From contig NZ_AP018341.1 of assembly GCF_003574135.1 (NCBI RefSeq), positions 2,641,740-2,705,739 of the forward strand: a stretch of DNA of 64,000 nt, read 5' to 3'. Numbering within the stretch: the first letter of the stretch is position 1; the number at the start of each line of letters is the position of its first letter. The notes under the pieces were generated by a model, which had not been told where the DNA came from, ran no database searches, and saw only the letters and a program-made list of their open reading frames with translations. Made by a program: the position numbers and the translations under genes. Source of the DNA: a cyanobacterium endosymbiont of Rhopalodia gibberula (GTDB lineage Bacteria; Cyanobacteriota; Cyanobacteriia; Cyanobacteriales; Microcystaceae). Positions 31,155-41,285 of this stretch are shown here, piece after piece.

Positions 31155-31826
31155 TTAGATAGAAGAAAAAGGCTTTAGTTGTTGCAGCAATATTTGAGCT
31201 TTTTGAGTTATGACTTCCCAATTTTTATTATCAATAGCATTCTCAGGAAATAATTGACCTGATAACCCTACTGCAATCGCCCCTGCTTGAATAAAGTCCG
31301 CAGCATTGTCGAGGGTTACGCCACCAGTGGGAATGAGCGGAATCGACCCCAAAGGACCTTGTAGCCCTTCAATATAAGGGACTCCTCCTATCGCTTGTAC
31401 AGGAAAAACTTTAACGCAACTAGCTCCTAATTGCCAAGCTGTAATAATTTCCGTAGGAGATAAAGCACCAGGAATTATAGGAATTTCAGCGTTAATAGCG
31501 GTTTGAATTAATGTAGGGTTGACGTGGGGGGTAAAGCAAAACTGAACCTTAGCTGCAATTGCCTCTTGTAGCTGTTCGAGGTTTAAAATCGTCCCTGTTC
31601 CGATGGTACAGTTAGGCAATTCCTCGCAAATTTGGCGAATCAATTGGACAGGTCTGTCACTATTCCAGGTAATTTCAATTATACGAATTCCACCAGCAGA
31701 CACGGCTTTGGCCATGTCTAAGCCGTGATTTAAATTATTAGTGCGGATGACGGCAATAGCCCGATGTTGTCTGAGCAAATCTTGCCAAACCAGTGAAGGG
31801 TTTCTAGAAGAGTTTGAAGAGATCAA
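31155..31826 (-). CDS. eda: 2-keto-3-deoxy-6-phosphogluconate aldolase (KDPG/KHG aldolase)
   Basis: Splits KDPG to pyruvate and glyceraldehyde-3-phosphate. The Schiff-base Lys is residue 139 in SCVKVFPVQA; the catalytic Glu is in IEITWNS (about residue 51), and the phosphate-binding segment reads IPTGGVTLDN. Length 223 is slightly above the family norm. The only in-frame start is TTG at 31826, as no ATG precedes the first conserved block. The enzyme points to the Entner-Doudoroff route, or to recycling of 2-keto-3-deoxy acids. It stands alone between eroded regions. Confidence 0.92.
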   Translation of the reverse strand: MISSNSSRNPSLVWQDLLRQHRAIAVIRTNNLNHGLDMAKAVSAGGIRIIEITWNSDRPVQLIRQICEELPNCTIGTGTILNLEQLQEAIAAKVQFCFTPHVNPTLIQTAINAEIPIIPGALSPTEIITAWQLGASCVKVFPVQAIGGVPYIEGLQGPLGSIPLIPTGGVTLDNAADFIQAGAIAVGLSGQLFPENAIDNKNWEVITQKAQILLQQLKPFSSI

Positions 31827-32139
31827 ATTTTTGTTTTAGAGATAATTAATTTTCCAAATCTAGTTTAACCATTACGCACACTTAATACAAGAAAAATTTC
31901 TGAATTATAACGAATACCAAAACCAATATTATATCAATTTTTTCTAAAAAAATTCTTTATATATCAAAAAATGTCTCAAATTATAATGGAATGTGGTCTT
32001 ACCCAAATCTATAATTTAAAAGTTAAAAATATAAAGATAAAAATTAATGTTCAATAACAGGTTTATCAACAACCATAGTTATAATTTAGCCAATACTATA
32101 TAACCAGAAAACTGCGAAACAATAAAGAGTTATATTATA

Positions 32140-32300
32140 AAAATAATTACCTAATTTTTACCAAAGAACAAACCAAGGAATAACAGAAGAGATTAATAAT
32201 AAATTGAAGTTAATTAAAAGGAGAGCTTATGGATTCAAAAATGTTGTTAATTTTTAACTACGAAGTTTTTAAACTTAGCATTTTGCCAGTTAACTTTACA
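32140..32300 (+). pseudogene. ISL3-family transposase C-terminal remnant, copy 2
   Basis: The frame reads FYQRTNQGITEEINNKLKL, then IKRRAYGFKNVVNF before a stop, followed by LRSF and HFAS with more stops. It preserves the C-terminal ISL3 motif best of the three copies in the window. The upstream catalytic DDE region was not found. Confidence 0.7.
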
Positions 32301-33069
32301 TTATTAGTTTGATAGAGCTTAAAAAGCTGACAACAGAAGTAAAGATAAGAATGGAGAACTAATACATCACTTCTTAAATTGGTTATTAATTCAAGGTTAA
32401 CCTTTTTTTATAACGATTAATATTTTATGTGTATAAACTTATGAACTTGAGATTTTTAGAGAAAATAATTCAAGAATTAAATGAACTATTATATGGACTT
32501 ATTAACCTTATTTTTTAAAAAAATCTTGTTAAGGCTTTAGAGAAAAATATTTAAGAAAATTAAATTTCTAATTAAGATAATCTCTGCTAATAGTTGTGGA
32601 TTGACTAAATATTTTTAGTATAAATTATCTAGGATAGGTAAAATAATTGTTATCTCTAGAAAGAACTTTAAATTTATCAGGAATCACTAAATATATTAAT
32701 GAATAAGAGAATTATTTTTTTAAGTTCAATACTTTTAAATAAAACTTAAGTCAACTTAAATAGATATTTTTTTATATTTAATTTTAATAAAAAAATAACT
32801 TTTTAGCTCTCATTAACTCTATCTTTATGCAGGCTTGTGAACCACTAAAAAATAAGTTTAACTTTTCTTAAAAATTAAGACTGTAAATATATTACATTCA
32901 CATAATTACTTTTAACTAGATTTTTATTTACTTTATTTAAGTCTTAATTATCTTAAAAAGATAAATATAAAATTGAACGATGTTATTTATTTAATGCTTT
33001 TTAGTATCTTAATTTTTTCAAAAAATATTAAATATACTTTTTTTATAATTTCCTCTATTTCTAAGCTTT

Positions 33070-33520
33070 AGACTTATTTATACTTTCATTTGTTGATTAA
33101 TATTTATATTTTTTTATTAAGTTTATAACTCAGACAAACTAATACTTCTAAATTTTCGGAAGAAAACTAAATAGTCAATCTAATTACTTGAGTTATTTTA
33201 TGTCTATTACCTAACTAAAAATAGCTAATAAATATCTTTTAATCCACTTTACTAAAAAGTGTTCCGGTGACTGTATCATCAATACTTAAAGTTCCACCTA
33301 TAAGGTCAATTTTTATTTAACTTCATTAAAAAAAATAACAGGTTTATAACTTTCTCTTAACCAGTAATAGTTTACTCTTTCATGAAACAAATCGTTAAAT
33401 ATCTCCTATAAACGATTAGCATTAATAATAAACTATCTCTTCATTTTCTCTGGAACGACCAATAAGAAATCGATTAAACAAAGACTTTAGGATATCAATC
33501 TATGCTTTGGAGTTAACTAG
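33070..33520 (-). pseudogene. DDE transposase remnant (IS701/IS4-like)
   Basis: On the minus strand FNDLFHERVNYYWLRESYK-like reading is followed by KIDLIGGTLSIDDTVTGTLF, SKVD, a stop, and then NRHKITQVIRL. The DDTV motif and the following HK segment resemble the first catalytic Asp region of IS701/IS4-type transposases (intact: IVDDTVxDKPYS and GKHHKVVKGIN). Frameshifts and stops are frequent. The family choice is tentative. Confidence 0.45.
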
Positions 33521-33955
33521 TAAATTTTAGTTATTGAGTTCTAGTTTATTATCATTAAGTACCCTAATAAGGTAAGATATTTTTCCTAACAAAAGAACAA
33601 TATAGATTCCTAAAATAATAGAAGTCCAACCCTTTAATGATAATGGAGTAGTCTTAAATACTCGCCTTCCCCATTGAATAATCACAATTTTACCAATAAA
33701 AACTAGATTACTTTTTAATCTAAAAGATTAGAATATCTCTTGATAATTCGTATTTAAGTCTACGCTGTTATTAGCAGCTATTCCTTAATGAGTTTATTGT
33801 TTGCTAGTTTTTACGTTCAGAATCAGGAAAATTAGTCGTCCTAACATAAAACTCTATCTAAAATAACAGTACTTAATAGTAAGGTTAATTTTTATTATAG
33901 TTATCGGGGCTGCGACCAAAGTAAAAAAAAGATATTACTATAAAGTTTTTATCTC

Positions 33956-35071
33956 TCAACTCATCAACGTTTGACTTTGATAACTACGATAGCGATAGTA
34001 AGCAGCACAAGCTCCTTCTGAGGATACCATGGGTGCGCCTAACGGATGTTCTGGGGTGCATCCCTTCCCAAAGGCAGGACAATGGTGGGGTTTTTTACGG
34101 CCTTGCATAATTTCCCCACTAATACAAATCGAAGAGATATGAGAAGGTTTGATTAAAGATAACTCCTCAGCGAACCGTTTCGAGGCGTCAAAACTTGCAT
34201 ATTTTCCCCGCAACCCTAAGCCACTTTGACTAATCTCCCCAATACCTCGCCATTGTCGGGGAACTACTTCAAATACTTCTTGAATAATTTGTTTTGCGAT
34301 AGAATTTCCCTGTTGTTCCACGGAACGAACATATTGGTTTTCACAGTATGCCTGTCCTGACTCTAGCTGTTGCAGACATAGATAAATTCCTTGGAGAATA
34401 TCAACAGGTTCAAACCCTGTTATTACAATGGGAACACCGTATTTTTGGGCAATAGGATTATAGTCTTCATATCCCATTACTGTGCAAACATGACCAGCGG
34501 CTAAAAACCCTTGTATTTGGGATTCAGGTGATTCTAAAAGAGTTTTCATAGCGGGGGGGACCAAAACATGAGACACCAATAAAGAAAGATTCGTTATTGC
34601 GTGTTGTGCAGCTTGATAAACAACCATGGCGGTTGCAGGGGTAGTGGTTTCAAACCCTACAGCAAAAAAGACCACCTGTTTGTTGGGATTTTCCCGAGAA
34701 AGTCTAAGACAATCTAAAGGAGAATATACGATGCGGACATCGCCCCCTCTTGCTTTGACGGTGAGCAAATCTTCATCAGTTCCAGGGACTCGCAACATAT
34801 CTCCAAAGGAACAGAAAATTACATCTTGAAGAGCGGCAATTTTTAAGGCCGAATCAACCAATTGAATGGGGGTTACACATACTGGACAACCTGGTCCATG
34901 AATCAAGGTAATTTTTGAGGGTAAAAGTTCGTCGATTCCATATTTCACAATAGAATGGGTCTGTCCACCACAGATTTCCATTATCCTCCAATCTTTGGTC
35001 GTTATCTTGGCAATTTTCCTGGAATATTGTTGAGCTAAGTTAGCATCGCGGTATTCGTCAACAAATTTCAT
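33956..35071 (-). CDS. hypD: hydrogenase maturation protein HypD
   Basis: Iron-sulfur scaffold which, with HypC, assembles the Fe(CN)2CO group of NiFe hydrogenases. All key cysteines are present: Cys34 in EICGGQTHS, Cys62 and Cys65 in HGPGCPVC, and the C-terminal 4Fe-4S set in [22 protein letters not shown] and [10 protein letters not shown]. The 371-residue length is normal, so the gene looks functional. It stands alone; no hypC, hypE, hypF or hydrogenase structural gene lies within about 20 kb either side. Its survival among so much decay implies a hydrogenase elsewhere, plausibly the uptake enzyme that recycles H2 from nitrogenase; that is inference. Confidence 0.96.
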   Translation of the reverse strand: MKFVDEYRDANLAQQYSRKIAKITTKDWRIMEICGGQTHSIVKYGIDELLPSKITLIHGPGCPVCVTPIQLVDSALKIAALQDVIFCSFGDMLRVPGTDEDLLTVKARGGDVRIVYSPLDCLRLSRENPNKQVVFFAVGFETTTPATAMVVYQAAQHAITNLSLLVSHVLVPPAMKTLLESPESQIQGFLAAGHVCTVMGYEDYNPIAQKYGVPIVITGFEPVDILQGIYLCLQQLESGQAYCENQYVRSVEQQGNSIAKQIIQEVFEVVPRQWRGIGEISQSGLGLRGKYASFDASKRFAEELSLIKPSHISSICISGEIMQGRKKPHHCPAFGKGCTPEHPLGAPMVSSEGACAAYYRYRSYQSQTLMS

Positions 35072-36888
35072 AGTTGATTGATTTTTAATTAATTAATGAT
35101 GAGTGAGATTTGAATAACATTCTTTAATTTTTTAAAGCCATACTTATCTCTCATGCTAGTCAAGACTTCTGTCAAAGTTGAATAAATTTAGTTTTTCTTT
35201 ATAAATTAAGTATTAAGGTTTAGTTGAATAACTAGATTTAATCATTTAAAATACGCCAAAGAATTATGGTCATTTCTTTATCCATTCATAAATATGATTT
35301 AACCTTTTCTTACTCAATAATATCTTGAATTATATGTTTCTTCTTTTTATCAAAATTGTATTATGATTATAATTTAGTATCTTGCACTCTGTCATTTATC
35401 AAGTAATGACGATATCATAAACCAAAGATTTTTGTGATAGCAAAAAAAATACGGAAAAACAGTTAGTGGCAATCATATTTTATATGCGAGTATTCACATC
35501 TTTAGCATATAATATAGTCGAAAAAAATATATATTGAATGAACTTGAAAGGCAACAACTATAAGTAACAGTTATTAACTCATTAATTTTAAATTACTTTT
35601 TCTATCTAAGTTTTTTTGAATATTCGTTTCATAAAAAATGAGTACAAAGTCTTTATGCACCTACCCTAATATTTTGAATTAAGTTAAGATGTTGAATATA
35701 AAAATTTAAGAGAAAATAGTAATAGTAACAGGAGCTTTCTGTAACATTAGACGAGTGAGCGCTCTTAAATTAGCTTGTCATAGTTTCAGACATTTATTAT
35801 TGGTAGTCCGCCATACCCAAAATTGGGCTCATTAGCTGCTGATATTGAAAGAATAAGAATAGAAAGTGTTATTTTCTTTTTAAACTTACTTGACTAACTG
35901 CCGTGAATTAAAACTATTAGTCAAGCCTGGTAGGAATATAAACTGATTGACCTCAAAGTTTTTTTTTGATAATTAAATTACCTTAAATTGAAAATAAATG
36001 GGCTGTCAATTTAATATAAACCCATGACATTATTTAGTTTGTAGCCCGATGTATGACACAATAAAATTTTTGAGTTCAATAAGACAAATTACAGCCCCAC
36101 CATGGTAACTTATCCGAAAACTAAATTCACTTTTTTTTGCTTTACTCAATTCTTATGAGAAGAACTAGTTCCCTATAATATTCGAGTGAGTTTTTTATCT
36201 ACTTCTCTCATCTATACGAATATAGTCAGGAAGTTAAAATGGTTTGATTGGATAAGACCTATCTCTTTCTATAACATTGTCCAAACTTTAGTTAAAGAAC
36301 CCTAAAAAGACTAACCAATAATTCTTGTAGGATAATAAAGTGATTTAGCGGTCTGGTGTCAACAGTTAGTCCTTGACTAATAGCAAGAAGTACCATTATA
36401 GCTGTACCTAGATCTCAGTCACCTCGAGTACGGTCAGTTGAAACCTTTTGAACACCAAGTAACAAGAACCGATTGATTTGTGATCATACTCTCTTAATTT
36501 CCGAGTACATACTGACAAGAATAGTCTTAATGAAATAGGGGATTAATTTTCTTGAGGTACACAAGTTTATGATTTCGTTAAGTAAGTGTAGAATAAAAAT
36601 AAGTTGTCTAGTAATTAAGTTTTACCTTAGTCTCTGGCGATGAATCTACACAATTATTATGGTCATAAAGGTGCTTTTGAGAAATTTAGTTAAACCGCAG
36701 ATGATATCGTCACTGTATCATGAAGCACACCAAATTTCTGAAACTTTGTGAATAAGTGTAAAGAATACTCAATTATCGGGGAAAAACTTTGATAAGACTC
36801 AAAGATTTTATATTTATTTTATAAGTCAAGTTAAATAATCGAAGCTCATGAGGAGATTGGACAACTGTTGAAGTTATCCAATACTCTT
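35072..36888. other. 1.8-kb eroded spacer
   Basis: A plus-strand segment at 35745-35910 reads like decayed coding DNA and is listed separately. The rest, including 36300-36800 where base composition is less AT-rich, has no gene that I recognise. Confidence 0.5.
35745..35910 (+). pseudogene. decayed unknown gene fragment
   Basis: One frame reads VSALKLACHSFRHLLLVV; after a one-base shift the next reads SPPYPKLGSLAADIERIRIE. Joined, they look like a single protein segment broken by one frameshift. I cannot name it. Confidence 0.3.
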
Positions 36889-37497
36889 CTAGGCTTTCCG
36901 AGAATAATACTCAACTACCAACAATTCATTAATTTGTAAAGCTATCCATTCCCGTTCAATAACCCCATTAACTTTCCCTGTCAAAGTATTTTTATCAAAA
37001 TCTAAATGACTTGGAAGGTTAGCCAGACCAGGGTATTCCATATTCGCCTCCACTAAACGACGAGAACGATCTTGAGCACGAACTGAGATCACTTCGCCAG
37101 GACGACACTGATAACTAGGGATATCAACAACTTGGCCATTAACGGTAACATGACCGTGAGAAACTAACTGACGAGCTCCTGGAATTGTTCCCGCCATCCC
37201 TAAGCGAAACACTGTATTATCAAGGCGCATTTCTAGCAATTCCAGAAGTTTTTGACCGGTAGAACCTGTGGCTTTACGAGCTTTTTTCACATAGCGTACT
37301 AGCTGACCTTCCGTTACGCCATAGTTAAAGCGCAGTTTTTGTTTTTCTTCGAGACGAATAGCATATTCTGAACGCTTTCTACGTCCTTGTCCGTGTTGCC
37401 CTGGGGGATAAGCACGACGGGGGGTTTTGCGACTTAGTCCAGGGAGTTCTCCCAGTCGCCGCACAACTCTTAAGCGAGGTCCTCTATAACGAGACAT
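36889..37497 (-). CDS. rpsD: 30S ribosomal protein S4
   Basis: Primary 16S rRNA-binding protein that starts assembly of the 30S body. The 202-residue product starts [20 protein letters not shown], the cyanobacterial/plastid type N-terminus without zinc cysteines, and has the S4 RNA-binding domain at about 90-155 ([30 protein letters not shown]). It ends with the conserved VVEYYSRKA. The gene is complete and alone, with 1.8 kb and 1.5 kb of spacer either side, so it must be transcribed by itself. Confidence 0.97.
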   Translation of the reverse strand: MSRYRGPRLRVVRRLGELPGLSRKTPRRAYPPGQHGQGRRKRSEYAIRLEEKQKLRFNYGVTEGQLVRYVKKARKATGSTGQKLLELLEMRLDNTVFRLGMAGTIPGARQLVSHGHVTVNGQVVDIPSYQCRPGEVISVRAQDRSRRLVEANMEYPGLANLPSHLDFDKNTLTGKVNGVIEREWIALQINELLVVEYYSRKA

Positions 37498-39023
37498 ATA
37501 ACAGATGTTCTCCTAAAATGCACAGTCACTCCAAAATAGTCATTGTACACGATTTCTAGTGATTTTTGGGAGTTAGGAATTAACATTGAGGTAGCCGAGA
37601 GTTAATTAACCATAAAAATTAGTTTTAAAAGACAACTAAACTCTTTAATCTAAAACCAGTAATTTAGTAAAATTAACTTAGTTAATTTTACTAAATTACT
37701 GGTTTTTCATACGTTTTATTAAACTACTTTTATAGTATAATTTTTTATTTTAATGATTTTAAAATCAGCCCCTAAATTAGTTAATTTTTTCAAAAATTGT
37801 ATGTATTAAATTTTGACTATAAGAAAAAGATTACGACTGGTGTTATAATCTATTTAGTCTACTAATTATCCATAAAATTTTAACTATTAAACTGTGATCC
37901 AACTTATTCGTTTAGGATTAGATAGGTGCATCAGTTTTTTATTAAAAAATAGTTCTTATTATATTTTTTGAAATTTTATAGAGATGGCAGTAATAATATC
38001 GCAACACAAAAAATAATAGAAAAAGTCAGTTTTATATTTACGATTGATGTGTAGACTAACGAGAAATATTTACATGCTAGTGTTTCTTGAAAAGCAAAGA
38101 TATAGTTATTAATAACTATGAAGATTATAGAACTATTTTAAACTTAATAACTATTGTCGTTGGAGACTTAGTTTATGAAATTTTAATAATAATTAAAAGA
38201 TAGCTATTTCTTAATCAAACTCACAATAAATAAATATATATAAGAAGCTAATAAATTTTCTACTACTTTAGATAATTTTTAAAAGTTTAGAATTGCTTTG
38301 CTGATCATTGAACCATTTCTAAAAAAATATATAAACTTTGTATTTAATTACCATTAAATAATATTTGAACAAAAAAAGCTAAATATTTACATTTAACTAA
38401 ATTAATAATGCTCACACTACGATAATGATTCTAAATATTGAGAGGAACTAAGATAATAACATTTACTAATTTATACACCACAATAATAAAAGATATAATA
38501 AGCGGTTATTACGTGAAAGTAAATATTAGGCATGATAAAGTGAAGAGAAAATTGTTTTCCATCAAAAATCAAAATTTTTCCACCTATAGATAGACCAATC
38601 TACCTAGTTTTTGTCTTGTCAATCTGTTCAGGTGTAAAGGTAATGAAATTAAGTAATCTTATCTTAAATTTACCCAATTAACTCTGAAAAAGTTGTCTAG
38701 TTATCCTCTATTGTTGGTGTTTTACCTCTGCCAGTATTATTGTTCACCTTCTGGCAATATCTAGAGACAATTTGAATCTATTTAGACAGAAGAAAAATAT
38801 CAAGTAATAGACGATTACCGATCAAAACTGCCAGCTTATTTTTTTAACTTAAGCATAAGCTTTTCCATTTTTTTAAAATATTTACTAGGTTATTTTGACT
38901 GTAAATTATCGTAAGAAAATAACTTGATGTATGACAATTTTTATTATAAATACTTTAAAGGTTAAAACTAACCACAGTAATTTTATTAAATGAGTAATAT
39001 CTATTGTTTAGGAAAATTTAATA
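37498..39023. other. 1.5-kb eroded spacer
   Basis: Contains the perfect hairpin at 37652-37706. The rest is AT-rich with no coding segment that I recognise. Confidence 0.6.
37652..37706. repeat. perfect hairpin, 26-base arms
   Basis: Two exact 26-base arms surround a 3-base loop. It lies about 155 bases upstream of the rpsD start, on the promoter side, so it is not an rpsD terminator. The right arm ends in a short T-run. It is the longest exact looped stem that I found in the window. Confidence 0.85.
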
Positions 39024-39887
39024 TTAACTAGGATTATTAATTTCTAAAGATAATTCATAAATTTGATGGCGGTTAAAAGAGGTTAATTGTGCCAGATAAC
39101 GACTTGCTTGTGATCGCGTCATTCCTACGGCTAATAATTGTCTTAACTCTTTCTTTAATTGTTCTTCGGTTAATGTTAATTTAGAGGCTGCCTGACATCC
39201 TGCTATAATCAAGGTAAATTCTCCTTTAAGGTGTCTTGAATCTTGGAAACGATTGATTGCTTCTCCTAGGGTTCCTCGCCATAATTCCTCATATAATTTC
39301 GTTAATTCTCTAGCTACTGTAATTAAACGATTTTCTCCCCAAAAAGCCCCTAAATCGGTTAAAGTTTGTAATAGACGATGAGGGGACTCGTAAAAAATTA
39401 TGGTACGAGTTTCCGTTTTTAAAAACGTCAAGTGCTCACTCCTGATTTTACTTTTCGTGGAAAGAAACCCTTCAAAAACAAAACGATCTGTAGGTAGCCC
39501 CGAAACAGATAGGGCTATGATGGCAGCATTCGCTCCAGAGATCGGAATAGTAGCAATATTTTTATCAATACAAGCTTTAATTAATTCATACCCTGGATCA
39601 GAAATACCTGGCATTCCTGCATCAGTGACTAACGCAATAGTTTTTCCCCGTTGTAGATAGCTAATTAACTCATCTTGACGAGACAATCGATTATGTTGGT
39701 GATAACTTATCTGAGGAGTGTTAACTTGGAAGTAATGTAGGAGTTTTCCTGTGTGACGGGTATCTTCTGCGGCGATCAAATTCACTGATTTTAGAATACG
39801 GATCGCCCTTAGGGTCATATCTTCCAAATTACCAATGGGGGTTCCGACAACATAAAGGGTTCCTGTTTGTATGATTTCATTGCTCAT
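39024..39887 (-). CDS. rsmI: 16S rRNA (cytidine-2'-O)-methyltransferase
   Basis: Methylates the 2'-O of C1402 in 16S rRNA (E. coli numbering). The 287-residue protein has the tetrapyrrole-methylase fold: the start LYVVGTPIGNLEDMTLRA, AAEDTRHTGKLL, the glycine-rich LVTDAGMPGISDPGYEL and the segment IIFYESPHRL. A C-terminal domain follows as in full-length RsmI. It starts at ATG and lies back-to-back with the PfkB kinase gene, with only 11 bases between the two starts, so their promoters must overlap the opposite gene. Confidence 0.96.
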   Translation of the reverse strand: MSNEIIQTGTLYVVGTPIGNLEDMTLRAIRILKSVNLIAAEDTRHTGKLLHYFQVNTPQISYHQHNRLSRQDELISYLQRGKTIALVTDAGMPGISDPGYELIKACIDKNIATIPISGANAAIIALSVSGLPTDRFVFEGFLSTKSKIRSEHLTFLKTETRTIIFYESPHRLLQTLTDLGAFWGENRLITVARELTKLYEELWRGTLGEAINRFQDSRHLKGEFTLIIAGCQAASKLTLTEEQLKKELRQLLAVGMTRSQASRYLAQLTSFNRHQIYELSLEINNPS

Positions 39888-39898
39888 TTTTATAACTC

Positions 39899-40765
39899 AT
39901 GAATGGATTATTTATCGGTTTAACAACCCTAGACTTAATCTATCTTACCGATCACTTTCCCCACAATAATGAAAAAATTGTAGCCATCGATGAAACAATT
40001 TCTGCGGGTGGACCGGCAACAAATGCGGCTATCACTTTTAAATATTTTGCTAATCAAGCAACCTTATTAAGTGTGATTGGAAATCATCCTATTAGTCAAT
40101 TAATTCATGCTGAATTAAACGATTATTCAATTAATATTTTTGATTTGAATCCTTATCAACAAAAACCTCCATCTACTTCTTCAATTATTGTTAATAAAAC
40201 GACAGGAGAACGGGCTGTTGTCTCGATAAATGCTACCAAATCTAAAGTAATTATTAATAACGAACTTTTTTTGAAAATCTTACAGGATGTTGATGTTATT
40301 TTGGTAGATGGGCATCAAATATCTACGAGTATCATAATTGCCAAAGAAGCACAACGGTTAAAAATTCCCGTTGTTTTGGATGGAGGAAGCTGGAAACCTG
40401 GATTATCAAAAGTTCTTCCTTACATAAATTATGCGATTTGCTCTGAAAATTTTTATCCTCCTAATTGTCTTAACTCTCTCGATGTATTTTATTATTTAAA
40501 AGGAATTAAAATTCCTTATATTGCTATTACTAAAGGAGCAAATCCAATTCAATATTGGACTAAAGAAGAATCAGGAACTGTTGAAGTTTCACAAATAAAA
40601 ACGGTTGATACATTAGGAGCTGGAGATATTTTTCATGGAGCTTTTTGTCATTTTATTCTAAAACACAATTTTAAGAATTCTATAGCAAAAGCCTCTCAAG
40701 TTGCCTCTATTGCTTGTCAGTATTTTGGAACTCGTCAATGGATGTCTAAAATAGTTAATGATTAA
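39899..40765 (+). CDS. PfkB-family sugar kinase
   Basis: Carbohydrate kinase of the ribokinase/PfkB family, 288 residues. The N-terminal glycine-rich motif reads SAGGPATNAAITF, and the ATP/catalytic motif is VDTLGAGDIFHGAFCHF with the base Asp in GAGD. The substrate cannot be deduced from sequence; ribose-, fructose- or nucleoside-type sugars are all possible. The gene starts at ATG 11 bases from the divergent rsmI. A terminator-like hairpin overlaps its stop. Confidence 0.88.
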   Translation: MNGLFIGLTTLDLIYLTDHFPHNNEKIVAIDETISAGGPATNAAITFKYFANQATLLSVIGNHPISQLIHAELNDYSINIFDLNPYQQKPPSTSSIIVNKTTGERAVVSINATKSKVIINNELFLKILQDVDVILVDGHQISTSIIIAKEAQRLKIPVVLDGGSWKPGLSKVLPYINYAICSENFYPPNCLNSLDVFYYLKGIKIPYIAITKGANPIQYWTKEESGTVEVSQIKTVDTLGAGDIFHGAFCHFILKHNFKNSIAKASQVASIACQYFGTRQWMSKIVND

Positions 40766-40832
40766 TAGTTGTTTTATTGAGATTAAAACTCGTCTCTTTG
40801 ATTTTAATTTTCTTAACAACTATTGTTTTTTA
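40764..40832 (+). terminator. terminator of the PfkB kinase gene
   Basis: Ten-base exact arms (40764-40773 and 40815-40824), with further pairing inside the loop, are followed by G and a run of six T. The left arm begins at the stop codon of the kinase gene. Confidence 0.55.
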
Positions 40833-40958
40833 ACAAAAGTTGTTGTTTATTATCATATCTTGTAGTTATAGTTTTATCTTTATGGTGTGAGATAAAAAAT
40901 CTTTCTAGAGTTGAAGAAAGGGAGACAAAAGGGTGTTTCTACTACTTAGAGGGAATTA

Positions 40959-41285
40959 ATTACCATAAAAATAATTTTTAATATATTGGTGGGCATGATG
41001 GCTCTAGTTTGCGTGACTACCATAATTAACGCTCAAACTGTTTGCCAATCGAATTTAGAAGAGAGAGTTGCTAACCCAAATTTAGGGTACAATAGTCCCT
41101 ATCAATCAGGGACTATTGTTGGAATTATTTCAGGTCCTTATGGTAGTGTTTTATGCGTCAAGGTTAAGGATAATACAAAATTGAGATTTCATCATCCAGG
41201 GACATCAATTGACAGAGGTGATCACATTCTTGTTTTTAAGAAAAATGGCGAGTATTTTCTTCTTGAATCAGCAATCCTAGAATAA
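40959..41285 (+). CDS. small secreted protein of unknown function
   Basis: The protein has an N-terminal hydrophobic segment (IIFNILVGMMALVCVTTIINA) ending in an AxA-like site before QTVCQSN, so it is probably exported. The mature part is about 85 residues with two Gly-rich beta stretches (YQSGTIVGIISGPYGSVLC and LRFHHPGTSIDRGDHILVF). I do not recognise the family. Start choice is unusual: ATGs at 40995 and 40998 and a TTG at 40986 would cut into the signal segment. A complete signal with a basic start (ITIKIIF) needs the ATT at 40959, which has AGAGGGA just upstream. Either ATT is used or the ATG has mutated. Confidence 0.55.
   Translation: MTIKIIFNILVGMMALVCVTTIINAQTVCQSNLEERVANPNLGYNSPYQSGTIVGIISGPYGSVLCVKVKDNTKLRFHHPGTSIDRGDHILVFKKNGEYFLLESAILE

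Larger units (their letters stand above)
31827..33955. other. 2.1-kb eroded spacer with two IS remnants
   Basis: Extremely AT-rich. An ISL3 transposase remnant lies at 32140-32300 and an IS701-like remnant on the minus strand at 33070-33520. Nothing else recognised. Confidence 0.55.
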
